Positions 17,016-25,185 of a DNA stretch of 64,000 nucleotides are shown piece after piece (positions within the stretch are counted from its first letter, which is position 1; every line of letters begins with the position of its first letter). The translations under genes were made by a program, and so were the position numbers. The notes under the pieces were generated by a model. It did not search any database, was not told where the DNA came from, and saw nothing but the letters and a program-made list of their open reading frames with translations. This stretch comes from Rhizobium sp. CCGE531 (GTDB lineage Bacteria; Pseudomonadota; Alphaproteobacteria; Rhizobiales; Rhizobiaceae): assembly GCF_003627795.1 (NCBI RefSeq), contig NZ_CP032684.1, positions 2,891,001 through 2,955,000 on the forward strand, in the 5' to 3' direction.

Positions 17016-17366
17016 ATGGCTACATCCATTCTCCATTCGATGCGCGGCAAGCGCAACGGCGGCAGCCTGCGGGATGTCGAGGCAAGCATTGAAGAGCAGA
17101 TCGAATCGCTGCGCGAGGAAGTTGCAGCCTTCGCTAAGCTGATCAGTGAGAGCGGCGCCAAGCAGAGCAGGAAATTGCGCACCAGCGCCGAGTCCGGTTT
17201 CGATGATTTGACGGTTCGTGGCGAGGAGCTGCTACGGGATCTCCAGCGCGGCTATGCAATAGGCTCGCGCGAAATGCGCAGAACCGTGCGTCAGCATCCC
17301 GTCGCCACCATTGGCGCGGCCGCTGCATTCGGCCTTGCCGTCGCCCTGCTTCTGTCTCGCCGCTAG
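17016..17366 (+). CDS. ElaB/YqjD/DUF883-like membrane-anchored stress protein
   Basis: The 116-residue protein has a helical, charged middle (SIEEQIESLREEVAAFAKLI) and a single C-terminal transmembrane anchor after RRTVRQHPVATIGAAAAFG, ending in RR. This is the layout of ElaB/YqjD/DUF883 proteins, which tether to the inner membrane and in enterobacteria associate with ribosomes in stationary phase. The start has GGGAG six bases upstream. An EcfG-type promoter precedes it, and a membrane gene follows after nine bases. Confidence 0.75.
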   Translation: MATSILHSMRGKRNGGSLRDVEASIEEQIESLREEVAAFAKLISESGAKQSRKLRTSAESGFDDLTVRGEELLRDLQRGYAIGSREMRRTVRQHPVATIGAAAAFGLAVALLLSRR

Positions 17367-17375
17367 GGTGGCGGG

Positions 17376-17780
17376 ATGATCGCTCCGATCCTTGGCCTGC
17401 TTCTGTCGGGCACCTTCAACCGCACCGTTGCGCGGACCAAGCGCAACGGTATTTTCATCGCCATCGCGGTTCTCCTGTTGCTGACAGCCTATGCCTTCGC
17501 CTTGATCTCGGCCGCCATCTGGCTTGCGACGATCTACGGAGCGGCCGTCTCGGCGCTGCTGATCGCGGCAGGCGCATTGCTGCTCGGGCTGATCGTCCTT
17601 GTCATCATGGCCATCATCAACCAGCGGGAACAGCGCCGGGCCCGCGAGCGGCGGCTGGCAATGGAGTCGATGGCGGCGGCGGTCCTCGGCCTCGTGCGCA
17701 AGCAGCCGCTGTTGACCGCGGCCGTTGCAGCGGCTCTCGTATTTGGCAACCTCTTCGCCACGAGCGACGACGACGATTGA
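17376..17780 (+). CDS. Phage-holin-like/DUF1469-type small membrane protein
   Basis: A 134-residue protein with two adjacent hydrophobic segments near residues 25-80, a basic stretch (NQREQRRARERRLAME), a third hydrophobic segment and an acidic tail SDDDD. It resembles the holin-superfamily III/DUF1469 group that often accompanies DUF883 proteins. A cell-envelope stress role is inferred from its neighbour and from the shared EcfG-type promoter. Lysis activity is not implied. Confidence 0.68.
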   Translation: MIAPILGLLLSGTFNRTVARTKRNGIFIAIAVLLLLTAYAFALISAAIWLATIYGAAVSALLIAAGALLLGLIVLVIMAIINQREQRRARERRLAMESMAAAVLGLVRKQPLLTAAVAAALVFGNLFATSDDDD

Positions 17781-17890
17781 TCCGCCGGCCTTCAAAGCCT
17801 GCCACGGTGTTCGAAGAGAAATCGGGTGTAATACGTCCGCTTCGTCAAGCGGAGGCGCAAATCCCCTTGTGAAATGATTTCAATGGAAGA

Positions 17891-17914
17891 AAACCCGGTC
17901 GAAAGACCGGGTTT
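17891..17914 (-). terminator. Intrinsic terminator of ecfG
   Basis: AAACCCGGTC and GACCGGGTTT form a perfect ten-base stem with a GAAA loop, three bases past the ecfG stop. On the minus strand it runs into TTTTCTT. It could also stop the convergent membrane-protein transcript. Confidence 0.85.
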
Positions 17915-17917
17915 CCA

Positions 17918-18469
17918 TCAGAAGGCGAATGCCTTGGAGGTCAGCGGCGCGGACGTGGCATCCGGACCGAAATCCGCCTCGCCGGAAATACCCAGCAGCT
18001 CCTGCAGGCGCTGGCGGGCGCGGTTGACGCGGCTCTTGATGGTGCCAACGGCGCAGCCGCAAATCTCGGCGGCTTCCTCATAGGAAAATCCGGAAGCACC
18101 CACCAGGATGATGGCTTCGCGCTGATCCGGCGGCAACTGATCCAGCGCTTTCCGAAAATCCTGCAGGTCGACCGCCCCATATTGAGAGGGGTGGGTTGCC
18201 ATGGATTCGGTAAACACGCCGTCAGTGTCCTGCACCTCACGGCCGCTCTTGCGCATCTGGCTGTAGAGCTCGTTTCGCAGAATGGTGAAGAGCCAGGCTT
18301 TCATATTCGTGCCCATCTCGAAATGATCCTGCTTGGCCCACGCCTTCATGATCGTGTCCTGGACAAGATCGTCGGCTCGATCGTGGCGGCCGGTCAGGGA
18401 GATAGCGAAGGCACGCAGGCTCGGAAGGGCCGCGAGGAGTTCACGCTTGAAGCTCGATTGCGTTTCCAT
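17918..18469 (-). CDS. ecfG: ECF sigma factor EcfG/RpoE2 (general stress)
   Basis: A 183-residue group-15 ECF sigma factor. Region 2 runs from about residue 10 to 80 (LRAFAISLTGRHDRADDLVQ, then TNMKAWLFTILRN). Region 4 holds LPPDQREAIILVGASGFSYE and AVGTIKSRVNRARQRL. It directs RNA polymerase to GGAAC-N16/17-CGTT promoters. The ATG used lies eight bases after AGGAGG. A GTG three codons earlier abuts that site. The ribosome site overlaps the nepR stop, so anti-sigma and sigma factor are translationally linked. Confidence 0.93.
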   Translation of the reverse strand: METQSSFKRELLAALPSLRAFAISLTGRHDRADDLVQDTIMKAWAKQDHFEMGTNMKAWLFTILRNELYSQMRKSGREVQDTDGVFTESMATHPSQYGAVDLQDFRKALDQLPPDQREAIILVGASGFSYEEAAEICGCAVGTIKSRVNRARQRLQELLGISGEADFGPDATSAPLTSKAFAF

Positions 18470-18481
18470 CACGCCCACCTC

Positions 18482-18688
18482 CTATTCGGAGACCTTTGCG
18501 GAAGCCAGGCGTTCGGCCTGATCGAGCTTCTCAAGCAGATCGAGAAAGCGATCGGGAATGGCTTCGTCCTGCATGGTCGCATAGAACGAACGCAGCCGGT
18601 TGCCGATTTGATTGTTGGGGTCGAGGATATCTACCGCGCGCAGGTCTGATGTCTTCTTGTCTGCGTCCTCGTGATTTTGGATAGTCAT
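18482..18688 (-). CDS. nepR: Anti-sigma factor NepR
   Basis: A 68-residue protein with the NepR core NNQIGNRLRSFYATMQDEAI followed by PDRFLDLLEKLDQAE. NepR holds EcfG inactive until phosphorylated PhyR takes NepR away. The start Met is the one giving the usual family length. A longer form from 18724 is possible. It is transcribed leftward with ecfG from a stress promoter placed back to back with that of phyR. Confidence 0.9.
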   Translation of the reverse strand: MTIQNHEDADKKTSDLRAVDILDPNNQIGNRLRSFYATMQDEAIPDRFLDLLEKLDQAERLASAKVSE

Positions 18689-18826
18689 TATCGCCCGCTC
18701 GCTTCTCAATTGTCTCGCGTTCATGGATAAGCGCACCTTTGCCTCCCTCAGGAGGCGGATTGACCTCATTCAAACCTGTTGCCTAACGAATCGTAAAGGA
18801 TGAGGCTTGCCGATTGTAAGCATTGT

Positions 18827-18851
18827 AATGCGACTGCCTAAAAAAAGTTCC
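18827..18851 (-). promoter_or_regulatory. EcfG-type promoter for nepR-ecfG
   Basis: On the minus strand GGAAC (complement of 18847-18851) is followed after 16 bases by CATT (18827-18830), one change from CGTT. The site implies autoregulation of nepR-ecfG. Confidence 0.6.
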
Positions 18852-18859
18852 GACAAAGA

Positions 18860-18884
18860 GGAACTTTTTTACTCAACTGACGTT
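18860..18884 (+). promoter_or_regulatory. EcfG-type promoter for phyR
   Basis: GGAAC (18860-18864), 16 bases, CGTT (18881-18884), 63 bases before the phyR start. Its -35 element and that of the divergent nepR promoter form an inverted repeat with eight bases between them. Confidence 0.72.
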
Positions 18885-18947
18885 TATTAGTCATTGCAGC
18901 GTCTGCGCTGTATTTAATTAGAATTTGATAAAGGGCGGGAGCCGTTG

Positions 18948-19742
18948 ATGACACTTTCCACACGCATTGCGCCGCATCTTCCGTATTTGCGGCGCTATTC
19001 ACGTGCTTTGACCGGAACGCAGACGTCGGGGGACGCCTATGTTGCTGCGGTTTTGGAAGCCATCATCGCTGATATCTCCATCTTTCCCGACACGGACAGC
19101 GACCGTGTCGCTCTCTATAAACTGTTCACGAAGCTGTTCGGTTCCGTGACGCTTCAGATTCCTGAGCCAATGTCGCCCTTTGCCTGGGAACAGCGTGCCT
19201 CGGTGAACCTTTCCAAGGTGTCTCCGCTTGCCCGCCAGGCGTTCCTGCTTGCCTCCGTTGAAAGTTTCCGCCTCGGTGAGATCGCCGATATCCTTGACCT
19301 CTCGGAAAGCGAAGCCATGCATCTCCTCGACACGGCCTCCCAGGAAATCTCGCGCCAGGTGGCGACGGATATCATGATCATCGAGGACGAACCGCTGATC
19401 GCAATGGATATCGAGCAGATGGTGGAAAGCCTCGGGCATCGCGTCACCGGCATTGCCCGCACGCATGCCGAAGCCGTCGCTCTCTTTAATGCGACAAAGC
19501 CGAGCATGGTGCTTGCCGACATCCAGCTTGCGGACGGCAGTTCGGGTATCGACGCCGTCAACGACATTCTCAAGACCGCCAGCATACCGGTAATCTTCAT
19601 CACCGCCTTCCCGGAGCGGCTGCTGACGGGCGAGCGGCCGGAGCCGACCTTCCTCGTAACCAAGCCGTTCAACCCCGACATGGTGAAGGCCCTGATCAGC
19701 CAGGCCCTTTTCTTTAACGAAACCACAAAGGTGGCTGCCTGA
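18948..19742 (+). CDS. phyR: Anti-anti-sigma response regulator PhyR
   Basis: The 264-residue protein has the two-part PhyR build. The N-terminal sigma-factor-like domain is at about residues 1-140 (LSKVSPLARQAFLLASVE and the region-4-like FRLGEIADILDLSE). The C-terminal receiver domain holds IMIIEDEPLIAMDI and the phosphoacceptor Asp191 in VLADIQLADG. Phosphorylation exposes the sigma-like domain, which binds NepR and frees EcfG. The start ATG follows GGAG by six bases. The gene has its own EcfG promoter, closing a positive loop. Confidence 0.94.
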   Translation: MTLSTRIAPHLPYLRRYSRALTGTQTSGDAYVAAVLEAIIADISIFPDTDSDRVALYKLFTKLFGSVTLQIPEPMSPFAWEQRASVNLSKVSPLARQAFLLASVESFRLGEIADILDLSESEAMHLLDTASQEISRQVATDIMIIEDEPLIAMDIEQMVESLGHRVTGIARTHAEAVALFNATKPSMVLADIQLADGSSGIDAVNDILKTASIPVIFITAFPERLLTGERPEPTFLVTKPFNPDMVKALISQALFFNETTKVAA

Positions 19743-19763
19743 TCGAAGTGCCCCCTCCGCGGC

Positions 19764-19788
19764 GGAACAAAGATAACGGCTGGGCGTT
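19764..19788 (+). promoter_or_regulatory. EcfG-type promoter for phyK
   Basis: GGAAC (19764-19768), 16 bases, CGTT (19785-19788), about 100 bases before the kinase start. It shows the kinase gene is probably in the stress regulon too. Confidence 0.68.
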
Positions 19789-19889
19789 GGCGTTCAGAGC
19801 GGCCGGTTTACCGACTGTTATGCAGGGCGATTCTATAGGTCGGTTCAAGTTCTTGGGAATGAGAATGCCCTATCGGCGGGCTTCTCAAA

Positions 19890-20921
19890 ATGCGAGTGAA
19901 AGGCAAGCCGGTGAATACGTCTGAACCGTTACCCGGCGCGCCTCTGAGTTTGGAAGGCAAAGCCGCTCTGATGGAGCGGGCGCTTGCAAGCGCCAACGTG
20001 TCGATCCTGTTTCAGGACGTGAATCTAGCGATCCGTTTTGCCGACAACCTGCCGGACCAGTTGCAGCCGTCCCTTGTCGTGGGAGGCAACGACTCGCATC
20101 TATTCGGTGAAAAGGATGGCGAGCATCTCTTGCGCCTGAAGCGAGGCGTGCTCGAAACCGGCAAGTCCGCGACCGCCGAGGTTGAGATCGCAAGCGGCGA
20201 TGGCGTTCGCGTCTACGAGCTGAAGATGGAGCGCATCGGCGGACGGAAGCCGCAGGGCGTGCTCTCGGTCATCTCCGAAATCACCGAAAGCCGCCATCGC
20301 GAGAAGGTTCTGAAATCGCTGCTGCGCGAACTGTCGCATCGTTCCAAGAACCTGCTGGCGATCATTCAGGGCATTGCCACGCAGACCGCACGCCACACGC
20401 TTTCCGTCGACAATTTTCTCATCAAGTTCCGCGGTCGCCTGCAATCCCTCTCGAATTCGCAGGACCTCATCACGGATTCGAGCTGGCGCGGCGCTTACCT
20501 GTTCGAACTCGCGGAAAAGCAGTTCGCCCCCTACTGGCCGGATGCCGGCGTGCCGATGCCGATCTATGGCATCAATGCACATCTGACGCCCAATGCCGCC
20601 GTGCACCTGGGACTGGCGCTGCATGAATTGATCGTCAACTCCGCCTCGCATGGCGCGATTTCGACGGGTGCCACCAGCATCACGCTGAATTGCAAGGAGG
20701 CCGAACTCGACGGCAGGAAAGCAATCGAGGTAGCCTGGTCCGAGCACTTCTATACGCCCTCCGATCATGAATTCGAAGATAACAGCTTCAGCCGCACCGT
20801 ACTCGAGCGCGTCGTGCCGACCTCGATGAACGGCCGCGCCGACTTCGCCGTCACGGACGGCAGCATCGGCTATCGCCTTACCATTCCCGAGACTGAATAC
20901 GAGATCCTGAGACGCCGCTGA
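19890..20921 (+). CDS. phyK: HWE/HisKA_2-family sensor histidine kinase (PhyK-type)
   Basis: A 343-residue soluble kinase. A PAS-like N-terminal domain at about residues 25-135 (ALASANVSILFQDVNLAIRF) is followed by a HisKA_2 dimerisation region with phosphoacceptor His150 in LSHRSKNLLAIIQG, and a HATPase domain (LGLALHELIVNSASHGAI). Kinases of this family beside phyR act on PhyR. No transmembrane segment is visible, so the signal is cytosolic. The ribosome site is weak. In-frame GTG codons at about residues 3 and 8 are alternative starts, the latter preceded by AAAGG. Confidence 0.85.
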   Translation: MRVKGKPVNTSEPLPGAPLSLEGKAALMERALASANVSILFQDVNLAIRFADNLPDQLQPSLVVGGNDSHLFGEKDGEHLLRLKRGVLETGKSATAEVEIASGDGVRVYELKMERIGGRKPQGVLSVISEITESRHREKVLKSLLRELSHRSKNLLAIIQGIATQTARHTLSVDNFLIKFRGRLQSLSNSQDLITDSSWRGAYLFELAEKQFAPYWPDAGVPMPIYGINAHLTPNAAVHLGLALHELIVNSASHGAISTGATSITLNCKEAELDGRKAIEVAWSEHFYTPSDHEFEDNSFSRTVLERVVPTSMNGRADFAVTDGSIGYRLTIPETEYEILRRR

Positions 20922-20928
20922 GGCGCAG

Positions 20929-20989
20929 ATTACAGCGCCGCGCCTCTTTCAGGGCGCGCCAAAGACGCTGCGACACTTTGAAATTTGCA
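20929..20989 (+). repeat. Truncated copy of a dispersed rhizobial hairpin repeat
   Basis: This copy shares ATTACAGCGCCGCGC, CGCTG and ACACTTT blocks with 33271-33325. Outer arms CAGCG (20933-20937) and CGCTG (20966-20970) enclose inner arms GCGCC and GGCGC (20940-20944 and 20953-20957). The inner stem differs in sequence from the other copy but still pairs. The second hairpin present at 33329-33376 is missing here. Confidence 0.65.
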
Positions 20990-21004
20990 GTCGACAAAGG
21001 AAAA

Positions 21005-21033
21005 CAGCCAGTGCGAGGGCGGCGCACTGGCTG
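21005..21033 (+). terminator. Stem-loop, probable phyK terminator
   Basis: CAGCCAGTGCG (21005-21015) and CGCACTGGCTG (21023-21033) pair perfectly over 11 bases with a 7-base loop. The following CTTTGC has only a short T-run, so termination may be weak or factor-assisted. Confidence 0.5.
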
Positions 21034-21384
21034 CTTTGCACTCATCGGGAGGGGACCGTGAGTATAATCCTGAGATGTTATTAGGCGTGCATCAGGAGAT
21101 GCGATCATCGTCAGGATACCCCCATAACGACGCTGCGGACCCTTGGTTCCATGCAGCCTCGAAAAAATTCACCTATTCTTCATATTCCCCGTAACGCCAA
21201 AGCGGCGAGGGTCGCGCTTCGGTCGATGTCCCGCCGTCGCGGGGAGATGGCCACTTCATCAGATTTTCTTTCCCCATCAGCCAAATAGAAGCCAACAAAA
21301 GCATAGGGTTGAGCGATCCAGATCGATCGGAGCCACATGCTTTCCCGCACGGCTCAGAGCGTATTTGGCGGACGGCGTGAGGGC

Positions 21385-21410
21385 AAAAATTTACCGTTTG
21401 ATAAATTTTT
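21385..21410. promoter_or_regulatory. AT-rich palindrome with RutR-like core upstream of preT
   Basis: Nine-base perfect arms AAAAATTTA (21385-21393) and TAAATTTTT (21402-21410) flank eight bases. The central 16 bases (21390-21405) match the RutR consensus TTGACCANNTGGTCAA at 10 of 14 positions and share its centre. It lies 53 bases before the preT start, where an operator would act. Confidence 0.5.
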
Positions 21411-21462
21411 TAACCTGAGTTACCGTTCCAGTACTAGCCGTTTACTATAAGAGGGAACTTCA

Positions 21463-22821
21463 ATGGGACGACTGGAAACTGGGATTCATAAAGGCAGGCT
21501 CACGCCCGCCGAATATGATGCGAACTTTTCCGATCTTCACCCGCGCCTGAACAAGCATGAGGCGCTGGTCGCATCCGACCGCTGTTATTTCTGCTACGAC
21601 GCGCCGTGCATGACGGCCTGTCCCACCTCCATCGACATTCCGATGTTCATCCGCCAAATCTCGACGGGCAACCCGATCGGTTCGGCCAAGACGATCTTCG
21701 ACCAGAACATCCTGGGCGGCATGTGCGCCCGCGTCTGTCCCACCGAACAGCTCTGCGAGCAGGCTTGCGTGCGCAACACCGCCGAAGAGCGCCCGGTCGA
21801 AATCGGCCGGCTGCAGCGCTATGCGACCGACGCGGCGATGGCCGAGGACAAGCAGTTCTATTCGCGTGCCGAATCCACCGGCAAGAAGGTCGCCGTCATC
21901 GGCGCCGGCCCGGCCGGGCTCGCTTGTGCCCACCGGCTCGCCGTCAAGGGTCATGATGTCACCATCTTCGACGCCCGCGAAAAGGCCGGCGGCTTGAACG
22001 AATACGGTATCGCCACCTACAAGGCGGTCGACGACTTCGCCCAGAAGGAAGTGGATTACGTGCTCGCCATCGGCGGCATCGAGGTGAAGAACGGCCAGGC
22101 GCTCGGCCGCGATTTCAGCCTCTCGGACCTCTCCCAGCAATATGACGCGGTTTTCCTCGGCCTCGGCCTTGCCGGCGTCAACGCGCTGCGCGCCGAAGGC
22201 GAGGAGCTTGATGGCGTCGCCGATGCGGTCGCCTACATCGCCGAACTGCGTCAGGCCGGCGACAAGGCCGATATCGCCATCGGCCGCCGCGTCGTCGTCC
22301 TCGGCGGCGGCATGACCGCGATTGATGCGGCCGTGCAAGCAAAGCTGCTCGGCGCCGAAGAGGTGACGATCTGTTATCGTCGTGGCAAGGAACACATGAA
22401 CGCCTCGGAATTCGAGCAGGATTTGGCCGCCTCCAAGGGTGTCATGATCCGCCACTGGCTCGCTCCGAAGCGGATCCTCGACAAGGACGGCAAGGTCGCC
22501 GGTATCGAGGTTGAGTACACAGAACTGCGCGACGGCAAGCTGACCGGCACCGGCGATGTCGGCGTCATTGCCGCCGATCAGATCTTCAAGGCGATCGGCC
22601 AGACGTTCGAGGTATCAGGCCTGGGTGCATTGCGCGTGGAATCCGGCCGCATCGCCATCGACGGCGAAGGCCGAACCTCGATCGAAGGCGTATGGGCCGG
22701 CGGCGACTGCGTGCTCGGCGGCGACGACCTGACGGTCTCGGCCGTAGCCCAAGGCCGCGATGCGGCCGAATCCATCAACCATGCGCTCGCTGCCGCCAAG
22801 TCGGCCGCTGCAGTCGCCTGA
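21463..22821 (+). CDS. preT: NAD(P)-dependent dihydropyrimidine dehydrogenase, subunit PreT
   Basis: This 452-residue flavoprotein resembles the GltD small subunit. The N-terminal Fe-S region has CYFCYDAPCMTACP and CARVCPTEQLCEQAC. FAD and NAD(P) sites follow (VIGAGPAGLACAHRL near residue 146, VVLGGGMTAIDAA near residue 282). It feeds electrons from NAD(P)H to PreA for reduction of uracil or thymine, the first step of the reductive pathway. The gene pair preT-preA is separated by 13 bases. The RutR-like palindrome upstream suggests pyrimidine control. Confidence 0.92.
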   Translation: MGRLETGIHKGRLTPAEYDANFSDLHPRLNKHEALVASDRCYFCYDAPCMTACPTSIDIPMFIRQISTGNPIGSAKTIFDQNILGGMCARVCPTEQLCEQACVRNTAEERPVEIGRLQRYATDAAMAEDKQFYSRAESTGKKVAVIGAGPAGLACAHRLAVKGHDVTIFDAREKAGGLNEYGIATYKAVDDFAQKEVDYVLAIGGIEVKNGQALGRDFSLSDLSQQYDAVFLGLGLAGVNALRAEGEELDGVADAVAYIAELRQAGDKADIAIGRRVVVLGGGMTAIDAAVQAKLLGAEEVTICYRRGKEHMNASEFEQDLAASKGVMIRHWLAPKRILDKDGKVAGIEVEYTELRDGKLTGTGDVGVIAADQIFKAIGQTFEVSGLGALRVESGRIAIDGEGRTSIEGVWAGGDCVLGGDDLTVSAVAQGRDAAESINHALAAAKSAAAVA

Positions 22822-22834
22822 AAGGAGAATCGAT

Positions 22835-24148
22835 ATGGCTGATCTCCGTAATAATTTCGTCGGCATCAAATCCCCGAATCCGTTCTGGCTGGCCTCGGCG
22901 CCGCCGACCGACAAGGCCTACAACGTCGAGCGCGCTTTCAAGGCGGGCTGGGGTGGCGTCGTCTGGAAGACGCTCGGCGAAGAAGGCCCGCCGGTCGTCA
23001 ACGTCAACGGGCCGCGCTATGGCGCGATCTGGGGCGCCGACCGCCGCCTGCTCGGCCTCAACAACATCGAGCTGATCACCGACCGCGACCTCCACACCAA
23101 CCTGCGCGAAATGAAGCAGGTGAAGAAGAACTGGCCGGATCGCGCCCTGATCGCCTCGATCATGGTTCCCTGCGTCGAGGATGCCTGGAAAGCCATCCTG
23201 CCGCTGGTCGAGGAAACCGAGGCAGACGGCATCGAGCTGAACTTCGGCTGTCCGCACGGCATGTCCGAACGCGGCATGGGTGCCGCGGTCGGACAGGTGC
23301 CGGAATATATCGAAATGGTCGTGCGCTGGTGCAAACAATACACCCGCATGCCCGTCATCACCAAGCTGACCCCGAATATCACCGATGTCCGCAAACCGGC
23401 CCGTGCCGCCAAAGCCGGCGGCACCGACGCCGTATCGCTGATCAACACGATCAACTCGATCGTATCGGTCGATCTCGACAATTTCGCCCCGAATCCGACC
23501 GTCGGCGGCAAAGGCAGCCATGGTGGCTATTGCGGCCCGGCGGTGAAGCCGATCGCGCTCAACATGGTAGCGGAGATCGCCCGCGATCCCGAAACCTACG
23601 GCCTGCCGATCTCCGGTATCGGCGGCATCACCACCTGGCGCGATGCGGCCGAATTCCTGGCGCTTGGCGCCGGCAATGTGCAGGTCTGCACGGCGGCGAT
23701 GACCTATGGCTTCAAGATCGTCGAAGAGATGATATCAGGCCTTTCCGACTGGATGGACGAGAAGGGGCACCGGAGCCTGGATGACATCATCGCCCGCGCC
23801 GTGCCGAATGTCTCCGACTGGCAGTATCTCAACCTCAACTACATCGCCAAGGCCAAGATCGACCAGGACGCCTGCATCAAATGCGGCCGCTGCTACATCG
23901 CCTGCGAGGATACCTCGCACCAGGCAATCACCAACATGGTCGATGGCGCCAGGCATTTCGAGGTGATGGACGAGGAATGCGTCGGCTGCAACCTCTGCGT
24001 CAGCGTCTGTCCGGTCGAAAACTGCATCACGATGGAGGAGCTGCCGGCCGGCAGCCTCGACAAGCGCACCGGCAAGATCGTCGACCCGAACTACGCCAAC
24101 TGGACGACCCATCCGAACAATCCGATGGCCCAGCAGGCGGCGGAGTAA
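22835..24148 (+). CDS. preA: NAD(P)-dependent dihydropyrimidine dehydrogenase, subunit PreA
   Basis: A 437-residue protein. A dihydroorotate-dehydrogenase-like FMN barrel holds the substrate loop GCPHGMSERG, in which Cys139 corresponds to the catalytic Cys of mammalian DPD, then KLTPNITD. A C-terminal 2[4Fe-4S] ferredoxin domain has CIKCGRCYIACED and CVGCNLCVSVCPVENC. It reduces uracil and thymine to dihydropyrimidines. The start has AAAGGAG upstream. The products feed the dihydropyrimidinase encoded further right. Confidence 0.93.
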   Translation: MADLRNNFVGIKSPNPFWLASAPPTDKAYNVERAFKAGWGGVVWKTLGEEGPPVVNVNGPRYGAIWGADRRLLGLNNIELITDRDLHTNLREMKQVKKNWPDRALIASIMVPCVEDAWKAILPLVEETEADGIELNFGCPHGMSERGMGAAVGQVPEYIEMVVRWCKQYTRMPVITKLTPNITDVRKPARAAKAGGTDAVSLINTINSIVSVDLDNFAPNPTVGGKGSHGGYCGPAVKPIALNMVAEIARDPETYGLPISGIGGITTWRDAAEFLALGAGNVQVCTAAMTYGFKIVEEMISGLSDWMDEKGHRSLDDIIARAVPNVSDWQYLNLNYIAKAKIDQDACIKCGRCYIACEDTSHQAITNMVDGARHFEVMDEECVGCNLCVSVCPVENCITMEELPAGSLDKRTGKIVDPNYANWTTHPNNPMAQQAAE

Positions 24149-24171
24149 CAAAGGTCGCTCTCTATGAATAA

Positions 24172-24209
24172 GCTTTCGCACCCATGCTCGATGACATGGA
24201 TGCGAAAGC
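24172..24209. terminator. Hairpin between convergent preA and rutR
   Basis: A 15-base stem with one mismatch joins GCTTTCGCACCCATG and CATGGATGCGAAAGC around an 8-base loop. It is central between the two stops and may act on both strands. T-runs are poor. Confidence 0.55.
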
Positions 24210-24242
24210 CGAACCGCTGAGAATGACAGTAAGAATTCCGAA

Positions 24243-24887
24243 CTAAGGCTGGCGAATGCCAAGCCCATCGACGAAAAGCTGTTCCAGATAGCGTGCGGCG
24301 TCCTCGAAGCGCCCCTCGCCCGAATGATCCTCGCCGAGCACGGCGCGCACCTGCACGTCGAAATCCGCATAATGCTGCGTGGTCGACCAGATCGAGAAGA
24401 TCAGGTGATAGGGGTCGCATTTGGCGATCTTGCCGTTCCGGGCCCAGGCGCGGATGACCTCCGCCTTCTCGTCGACAAGGGCTTTCAACGGCCCGCGCAG
24501 CTCGTCCTCCACATGCGGCGCGCCCTGCAGCATCTCATTGGCGAACAGCCGGCTTTCGCGTGGAAAATCGCGGGCCATTTCGAGCTTGCGGCGAATGTAG
24601 GAGCGGATCTCGCTTTCCGGATCACCATTGGCATCGAAGGCGCGCAACGGTTCCAGCCAGGTAAACAACACCCGGTCGATCAAAGCCCTATGCATGGCCT
24701 CCTTGGTGCGGAAATAGTAAAGCAGATTGGGCTTCGACATGCCGGCGACTTCGGCGATCTGATCGATGGTCGAGCCACGAAAGCCGCTGACGGAAAATAC
24801 GTCCAGCGCGGCTTCCAGTATGATTTCCTCTTTCTCTTCCTGGATACGGGTGCGGCGCTGCGTCCTGGCGGCTCTGGGGATGGCCAT
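24243..24887 (-). CDS. rutR: TetR-family regulator of pyrimidine utilisation, RutR-like
   Basis: The 214-residue protein has a TetR helix-turn-helix at about residues 20-65 (ILEAALDVFSVSGFRGSTID, then MSKPNLLYYFRTKEAM). Its C-terminal region, with FANEMLQGAPH and FSIWSTTQHYADFD, resembles that of E. coli RutR, which binds uracil. It is divergent from hyuC, and a close match to the RutR operator lies in the gap. It is therefore the likely uracil-responsive repressor of preTA, hyuC-hydA and perhaps the transporter. Confidence 0.85.
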   Translation of the reverse strand: MAIPRAARTQRRTRIQEEKEEIILEAALDVFSVSGFRGSTIDQIAEVAGMSKPNLLYYFRTKEAMHRALIDRVLFTWLEPLRAFDANGDPESEIRSYIRRKLEMARDFPRESRLFANEMLQGAPHVEDELRGPLKALVDEKAEVIRAWARNGKIAKCDPYHLIFSIWSTTQHYADFDVQVRAVLGEDHSGEGRFEDAARYLEQLFVDGLGIRQP

Positions 24888-25032
24888 ATCTGCTCTGTTT
24901 CTCCTTGAAATCCAAGCCTTTCGGCCGCACCCTCATTCACCCTGTCGATGCGCCGGATTTAGGCAATCGCCTGAAATTTTATCGGAAATTTTCGTGCTTT
25001 TCGTCTTGAGCCGCGCCACGGAAGTTGTAATG

Positions 25033-25048
25033 TTTACCAATCGGTCAA
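25033..25048. promoter_or_regulatory. RutR-like operator upstream of hyuC
   Basis: TTTACCAATCGGTCAA matches TTGACCANNTGGTCAA at 12 of 14 defined positions. It lies between the divergent rutR and hyuC genes, 145 bases from the rutR start and 137 from the hyuC start. Confidence 0.65.
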
Positions 25049-25185
25049 ATTATCCGTCAGATGTTTCTTAAAGGCAACTGGGGATTTTCCGGGCGAGAAA
25101 AACAAGACAACGCTCCGGATAGGCCAACGGGAACAATCGGGCATGCGCCTTGCATGCCCCGGGACAAACAGGTGAGGATTGCATC

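Larger units (their letters stand above)
20922..21462. other. 541-base intergenic region between phyK and preT
   Basis: No convincing gene is present. The region holds a hairpin repeat (20929-20989), an 11-bp stem-loop (21005-21033) that may end the phyK transcript, and an AT-rich palindrome near 21385-21410 in the preT promoter area. In the 350 bases between I see nothing definable. A small RNA cannot be excluded. Confidence 0.6.
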
